From NCBI RefSeq assembly GCF_002865645.1, contig NW_020194515.1, positions 682,001 to 746,000 on the forward strand: a stretch of DNA of 64,000 nt, given 5' to 3'. The stretch comes from Hyaloscypha bicolor E. Taxonomy: Eukaryota > Ascomycota > Leotiomycetes > Helotiales > Hyaloscyphaceae. Numbering within the stretch: position 1 is the first letter of the stretch; each line of letters begins with the position of its first letter. A model generated the notes under the pieces. That model was given only the letters and a program-made list of their open reading frames with translations. It was not told the DNA's origin and made no database searches. This document shows, piece by piece, positions 59,638 through 64,000 of this stretch. The position numbers were made by a program, and so were the translations under genes.

Positions 59638-59907
59638 TAACTGACATAGGAATGTTCCTCCTTTGTCGGAGGTGTGAAAACCCCCGGACAAGCTCCGGAC
59701 TGCCTCCCAGGCAATTACTGTAACTTTGAAGATGAGGCCTTCGCTATTGAACTCTCAGCTGTGTAAAGACTACTACAGTACTAGAATTGCCATCTCACTG
59801 TTTCCTTCAATTCATAAAGATTCCAAGTAGATACCGAAGCGGAAAACACGAACTCCACATGCTAACTCATCGGCATTTCCTCCCCCTGTCGCTCCGCTCG
59901 TCGGTCG

Positions 59908-60300
59908 CACCAACTCCGACGGGCCGAAACCAATCGACTCCGATATCGCTCGTTTAATATATTTAACATATTTAATTAAAACTTAAAAAGTAACTATTAA
60001 TAGAGGCTTATGATTTCTTTATAACAAAAACCTTAATATAAATTTCATAATTTTCGTGCGTGGCAGAGCTAAATAGTTGACTTCATAACATATGAATCTG
60101 CTCATAATTTAGAGAAAATCGCCTGACGTGAACCCAATATTACAACTTTTGCTTAAGGATTCAATTGTCCCGCTACAACATATCGCATGGCTTAGATATT
60201 TAATGAATTAAATAAACTAATTAGTATCTATACACATGTAAAACAATTAATACGATATCTAATATAGTTACTTGATTATTCAAAAATGTCGGAGTTGGTG
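59908..60300. repeat. AT-rich segment bounded by 13-base inverted repeats
   Basis: CACCAACTCCGAC (59908-59920) has its perfect reverse complement at 60288-60300. The 393-base interior is strongly AT-rich and TA-rich and has no long ORF, like a RIP-degraded element. I see no clear target duplication. Confidence 0.5.
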
Positions 60301-60335
60301 GTATGCTGGAGTTGCTGCCGTCACTATCCCCCCTA

Positions 60336-60613
60336 CCATCCCCCCCTAAATAATTGCTGGCGGCCTCCACCGCCCCAGTTTTCAATGAGGCATGATTTTT
60401 AAGTGGCTCAGGACCTGGTCAGCCATGTTACACAGGGCAAAAATTAGCCTATTTATTAAATCAAGGGTGGACGTAGAAGATTCCCGAGGGCTTTCTGCCC
60501 TGGCAGTGGCTCCCAGCTAGCTGAAGACAGTTTCTCACTGGTTAAGCACCCTGGATCCCTACCCGCACCTATACCCAAAACATACGTGCTAACAATTATT
60601 TAGGGGGGGATGG
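60336..60613. repeat. 21-base perfect inverted repeat, 236 bases apart
   Basis: The left arm at 60336-60356 (CCATC, seven C in a row in all, then CTAAATAATTG read as TAAATAATTG) is repeated inverted at 60593-60613. Similarity continues outward in weaker form. It could be the ends of a small transposable element. Confidence 0.55.
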
Positions 60614-61440
60614 GGGTTGGTAGTAGCGAGTTTAGCGAGCTGCGAGTTCTTACCTCACTTAAGCGAGTCAACAAACGCTCAAAAAGTTGCAAAAACATAA
60701 TACCTAGCTATAGCAAAAAAAGACACCCAATTGAGTCAATGTACTTCCAGAGGATGAAAATGGCAAAAGGTTATATGCCAAAGCCTTAATCCTTTACCAG
60801 CAAGTCCCAAGCTGACTCCCCAAGTCTACCATAACAGTAGCCTGTGCCCGCGCTGTTTAGTTATCGCTTTTTAGGGCTCTAACTACCAACGTCGTGTCGC
60901 TTGCCGATATTTGGAAAAAGCTTTATTCAATTATATACGACCACCTTCTTCAAAAATTTCGCTTAGCCGGTTAGCCCCCCTTCCAGGCTTTTCCAGCAGT
61001 CAGCCGGTGTTGACAACTATCAGGGAGGCACAGTAGAATCTTAATCCAGGCTTAAAGCTTTAGGCTTATATAGCTCCTCTAATATAACACGGAAATTCTC
61101 TATTGCACCAATAATCTCTTCTGGATTTCAAGGTCCATTCCCCTCCATCCCCGTGCCACGGGTATTCCAAAGCGAGGGAGCCACAGATGGCTACCCCTCC
61201 TCGGAATCGAACCCGTGTATGAACGTAGAATTCTACTCAAAACTCAGCACACTCCGCTCATGTCGCAGGTTTCTTTCTTACAGAACCCCCTCAGCTTTGC
61301 AGTGATCCCCCATCAACCTCACATCAACTCTCTTCATTCATCTGTCTTCCCAAATCTACAAGTGACATATGCGTTTTAGGTGAGCCACCCTCCAATCTGC
61401 TGCCATGTCTAAAACTAAGCGACCGAACTCAGCTCCCAAC

Positions 61441-61611
61441 ATGCGCTTCACTTCCCTCCTCCTCGGCATCGTCGCCTTTGTCAGCGTGTCTGGTCTCGCA
61501 CTACCTGCTCTGGACCGTACCCTCGCTCGCAAAGTCTGTGAACCATGCCGCGATAATGGTTTGTGCAATTATGACTGCGACCGGCGCCTTTGTGATCCTA
61601 TGATATATTAG
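61441..61611 (+). CDS. Candidate small cysteine-rich secreted peptide, 56 residues
   Basis: From the ATG at 61441 the product starts MRFTSLLLGIVAFVSVSGLA, a strong signal peptide (cleavage near residue 20-23). A short basic stretch (LDRTLARK) and a cysteine-rich end with five Cys at 33, 36, 42, 46 and 51 (CEPC, GLCNYDC, RLCD) complete it. An in-frame ATG at 61405 would add 12 residues ahead of the signal peptide, so I prefer the inner start. Single exon, stop TAG. It has the size and form of fungal secreted effector-like or defence peptides, but five cysteines leave one unpaired, and the 3' end might be spliced. No family is recognised. It lies in a repeat-rich region. Confidence 0.4.
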   Translation: MRFTSLLLGIVAFVSVSGLALPALDRTLARKVCEPCRDNGLCNYDCDRRLCDPMIY

Positions 61612-63356
61612 CCATAGTGATGAAGATGATCTGCAGACAGAGCTCCAGGAATTGCCAAAGTGATGGTACCGTGCTGTGCTGTATGTACCGGTTGGATATT
61701 AAGTGCTTGAGTGGCCAACTTAGGAGCTCATTTCATTTCATAGGGCACAGAGGCACGGTTCAGTGCTATTTCCAGTTTGATGGGAAAGGGGGGAAGAGCT
61801 GGAAAGTGAAGTATCATGGGAATGACAATACTTCCCTCGGCGGAGTACAAATGCTCAGCTTCACTTCCTTCTTAGCCTTAATGCTTTGAACATACAAGGG
61901 ACCATCTGAGTAAAATCGCTGGGTTCTCGACGTTTGACATCGTACACACGCAGATTAGCCAATGAAAACATTTAGTTGTTGGCCTTGGTTAAGGCGCAAC
62001 GAGTCGTGCCATCAGACAGAGTCACCTCGAATGCATCAGCGAGGCACGACCTAAATTTCAGTGATAGGCTGTATTGGACTTGCGCAGTGCCAGTGAAACA
62101 AGTCTTCATGGTGAAGATGTTTGCAAAAGTTTCACTAGAAAATGTGGAGCCGTGGCTAAGCGAGCCAGAAAAGGGGGGTCAGCCTGGTCTGAAAATATAC
62201 TGTGGACCTTGATTCGAGAAGGGATTGCCATCTAGTTGAAGCACAAGGGAGGGCCTCGCGTCCGTAATTTAGGTATTTTGTTCCTTTGCGTAACCCAAAT
62301 ACACCCTGGCCTACCGCTCCTCTCCCCAGGCCAGACGACACCTCCCGGGAAGATATCCCCAGTCTCATGCCCCTGAACATTCCAACAAAATTTTGCAATT
62401 TCAAGACTTTGGCATAGCAGCCCTCTGCTCGCCCACCTTGTCGTTCCCATCTTCGCTCGTCATTGTGGGCGCTACGTGCTTTGTCTAAGACCTCAGAATT
62501 GCCCCTAGAGGATCAGATTCTTGACGCTTGTTCTCAATTGAAGTTCTCTCGGCTTTCTTAGTTTGCCGCCATCGGAAGTCTGCCGCAGCTCCTCAGAATG
62601 TGGAAGACCATCTGGGGGCTCCCACATGAAATCTCCTTGCCTTGGAGCGGTAACTGAAGCCGCGGTATCTTCTGGGGTTACCACTTCATCATGGATGGCG
62701 CTTGGAGGCGATGCCGCGTTTTCATGACTTTCTACTCCATTTATAGGATCCAAGAGTATTTGTTACAATGCATTTGATCGCTCCTGCTGGTCGTTATTGA
62801 CTCCTGAGAGCCGTTCTCTCAGTCAGTCTTGCTCACTGATTCCACATGAGCGCTGAAACTTAGAAAATTGAAATACAGCAAGAAGAAACATACAACTGCA
62901 TCATGCCCACACCCAATCTCCTCAGCGAATTTTCCAGGTCGGATTTAGAAACATTAATTGCCACCAATGCCTCGTGCCTCTCACTTGGTACCAAGATCAA
63001 CTATCGAGCTCTACAACCGTTCCGAGCTTGAACAAGCGCCTGTTGATATCTGACCTAGTGCTCTGATTTTTGTGTAATAAAGGTGCTTTGTTGAATTGAA
63101 ACTTGGAGAGATGTGGAGACCAAAGCCTTACAGATTGAGATCGCGAGTTCATGTCTCAGTCCTGCAAGTCACTGCCATCGCCCCACCATATCACCATAAC
63201 GTGCCTTTGTACTAATAAGAGATACATTCATGAAAGGAAGGGGGAAGAACGATCGTAAACTGTTTGATCTTGTTGAGAAACTGTTGTCAAGATTTGCGAT
63301 AATGCATCCAGATTCCCATACAGGGTTGAGGTGACTTAGCCTCTGGCTACCACAGC
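61612..63356. other. Intergenic region between the peptide ORF and the beta-galactosidase stop
   Basis: No convincing gene. An 82-codon minus-strand frame at 62505-62753 lacks an ATG and is not accepted. The part next to 63357 is the 3' flank of the beta-galactosidase gene. Confidence 0.4.
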
Positions 63357-64000
63357 TCAGGTATAGTCCAACCGACTCTCATCCCAACCCGGCTGCAAAT
63401 AGCTCCAATCCCCATTAAACTTGAAGTCAGTCTGATAAGCCCCATAACTAATCAACTTCACGCTATCCAACTTGGCCCCCTCATCACTCATAGCCCACAA
63501 ACTCAATGCCACCGTATTCAACCCCCTATTATTGATAACTCCTGGCGGAACAGGGAATCTCGTCTGCGGACCGATATGGGGAACAAACTTCCCGTATTGG
63601 TATCCATTTACCCAGATCATTACTCTTGCCACTGTGCCAGCTGGAGCGCTGAGTTCGATACCAAGTGGGACGTCGAGGTCAGAGTCGAGGTTTAGGTGGA
63701 AGGTTGTAATGTAGAAGCGGATTCCAGGCGAGTTGAGGCCGGTTAAAGGACTTGAGTGGTCGAAAGTGGAATCGGGGGTGAAGGAAGGTAAATGCCAGCC
63801 AACTCTTTCGCCGTATAATCCACCCTCATTCATGGGACCACGAACTGGGTCGATATTTGCTGATCCTCCAGCATTGCCTTGAATTTTCCACAGTTTGAAG
63901 CCGGTACTGGACGAGTTTGTGGGTGGGATGAGGGAAGCTCCCAATATGCCGCGAGGGTTCTCGACACCTTTCGCAGTTGAGGTCTCATCGTGGCCATGGT
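63357..64000 (-). CDS. GH35 beta-galactosidase, C-terminal part (5' end outside window)
   Basis: A secreted enzyme that removes terminal beta-galactosyl residues. Only the last about 214 codons are in the window, in one open frame that continues past 64000 as HGHDETSTAKGVENPRGIL. The visible part is the final jelly-roll domain of fungal LacA-type enzymes: WKIQGNAGG, DPVRGPMNEGGLYGERVGWH, DLDVPLGIELSAPAGTVAR, VNGYQYGKFVPHIGPQTRFP, VPPGVINNRGLNTVALSLW, and the end WSYLQPGWDESRLDYT. Stop is TGA at 63357. The catalytic TIM barrel and the signal peptide lie outside, so activity cannot be judged here. The match to the family is very strong. Confidence 0.93.
   Translation of the reverse strand, partial: HGHDETSTAKGVENPRGILGASLIPPTNSSSTGFKLWKIQGNAGGSANIDPVRGPMNEGGLYGERVGWHLPSFTPDSTFDHSSPLTGLNSPGIRFYITTFHLNLDSDLDVPLGIELSAPAGTVARVMIWVNGYQYGKFVPHIGPQTRFPVPPGVINNRGLNTVALSLWAMSDEGAKLDSVKLISYGAYQTDFKFNGDWSYLQPGWDESRLDYT

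Larger units (their letters stand above)
58799..61440. other. Gene-poor region with several inverted-repeat elements
   Basis: Contains the GABA transaminase promoter, then a pogo/Fot-like miniature element and two further inverted repeats (listed separately), with an AT-rich core at about 59940-60290. From 60640 to 61200 the sequence looks like decayed repeat. A box-B-like GGTTCGATTCC lies on the minus strand near 61201-61216 but does not fold as a tRNA. Confidence 0.45.

Noticed and set aside
61196..61275. tRNA-like sequence with a box-B motif GGTTCGATTCC on the minus strand (a weaker one near 44095)
   Set aside because: The T-arm stem does not pair beyond two base pairs and no acceptor stem can be formed; at best a tRNA-derived remnant.
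62505..62753. 82-codon minus-strand frame ending in RTSVKNLIL
   Set aside because: The frame has no ATG at its start and an in-frame stop just upstream; no upstream exon could be defined.
1..64000. CRISPR arrays, telomeric repeats, rRNA genes
   Set aside because: Searched by eye; no direct repeats with regular spacers, no TTAGGG arrays and no rRNA-like blocks were seen.

Overview
The window is nuclear DNA of a filamentous ascomycete (Pezizomycotina). The evidence is short GT-AG introns of about 45-190 bases with CTAAC-like branch points, pyrimidine-rich promoters, and families typical of these fungi: Ste12, a GH7 cellulase, a LaeA-like methyltransferase and a GH35 beta-galactosidase. Decayed AT-rich repeats also occur, and in one inverted repeat the two arms differ only by transitions, as expected from repeat-induced point mutation (RIP). 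I cannot name the species; Leotiomycetes or Sordariomycetes is a guess.

Layout. The 3'-truncated gene for the transcription factor Ste12 sits at the left edge (minus strand). About 12 kb without a convincing gene follows, first GC-rich with low-complexity tracts, then an AT-rich relic with an LTR-like sequence, a small inverted-repeat element, and a 650-base array with a very regular 21-22 base (43 base) period. From 13.4 to 26.4 kb is a minus-strand block: a one-transmembrane hypothetical protein, a coiled-coil ORF, a protein kinase fused to seven near-identical WD40 repeats, an MFS transporter, a GH7 cellobiohydrolase and the INO80 subunit Arp8. The kinase-WD40 gene and the coiled-coil ORF lie between two copies of a 27-base direct repeat. 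After another gene-poor stretch come a full-size ABCB multidrug-type transporter and a small secreted protein (plus strand). Next is a divergent pair of methyltransferases, one LaeA-like and one plant-type O-methyltransferase, with a GC-AG intron in the second.

From 40.6 to 49.6 kb there are only relics: a broken Zn2Cys6 motif and a possible decayed gene. From 49.6 to 58.8 kb are housekeeping and chromatin genes: an AT-hook protein, the H3K36 methyltransferase Set2 and mitochondrial GABA transaminase. The right end holds a pogo/Fot-like miniature element with a TA duplication, further inverted repeats, a candidate cysteine-rich secreted peptide and the 3' part of a GH35 beta-galactosidase.

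The recognisable genes do not form one pathway. Arp8, Set2 and the AT-hook protein act on chromatin; GH7 and GH35 are secreted glycoside hydrolases; the MFS and ABC proteins are membrane transporters. The most unusual items are the kinase-WD40 fusion, which looks like a fungal repeat-based receptor with a kinase in place of a NACHT or HET module, and the 21.5-base-periodic non-coding array. Exon boundaries were read by eye from splice consensus and frame continuity; no database search or RNA evidence was available.
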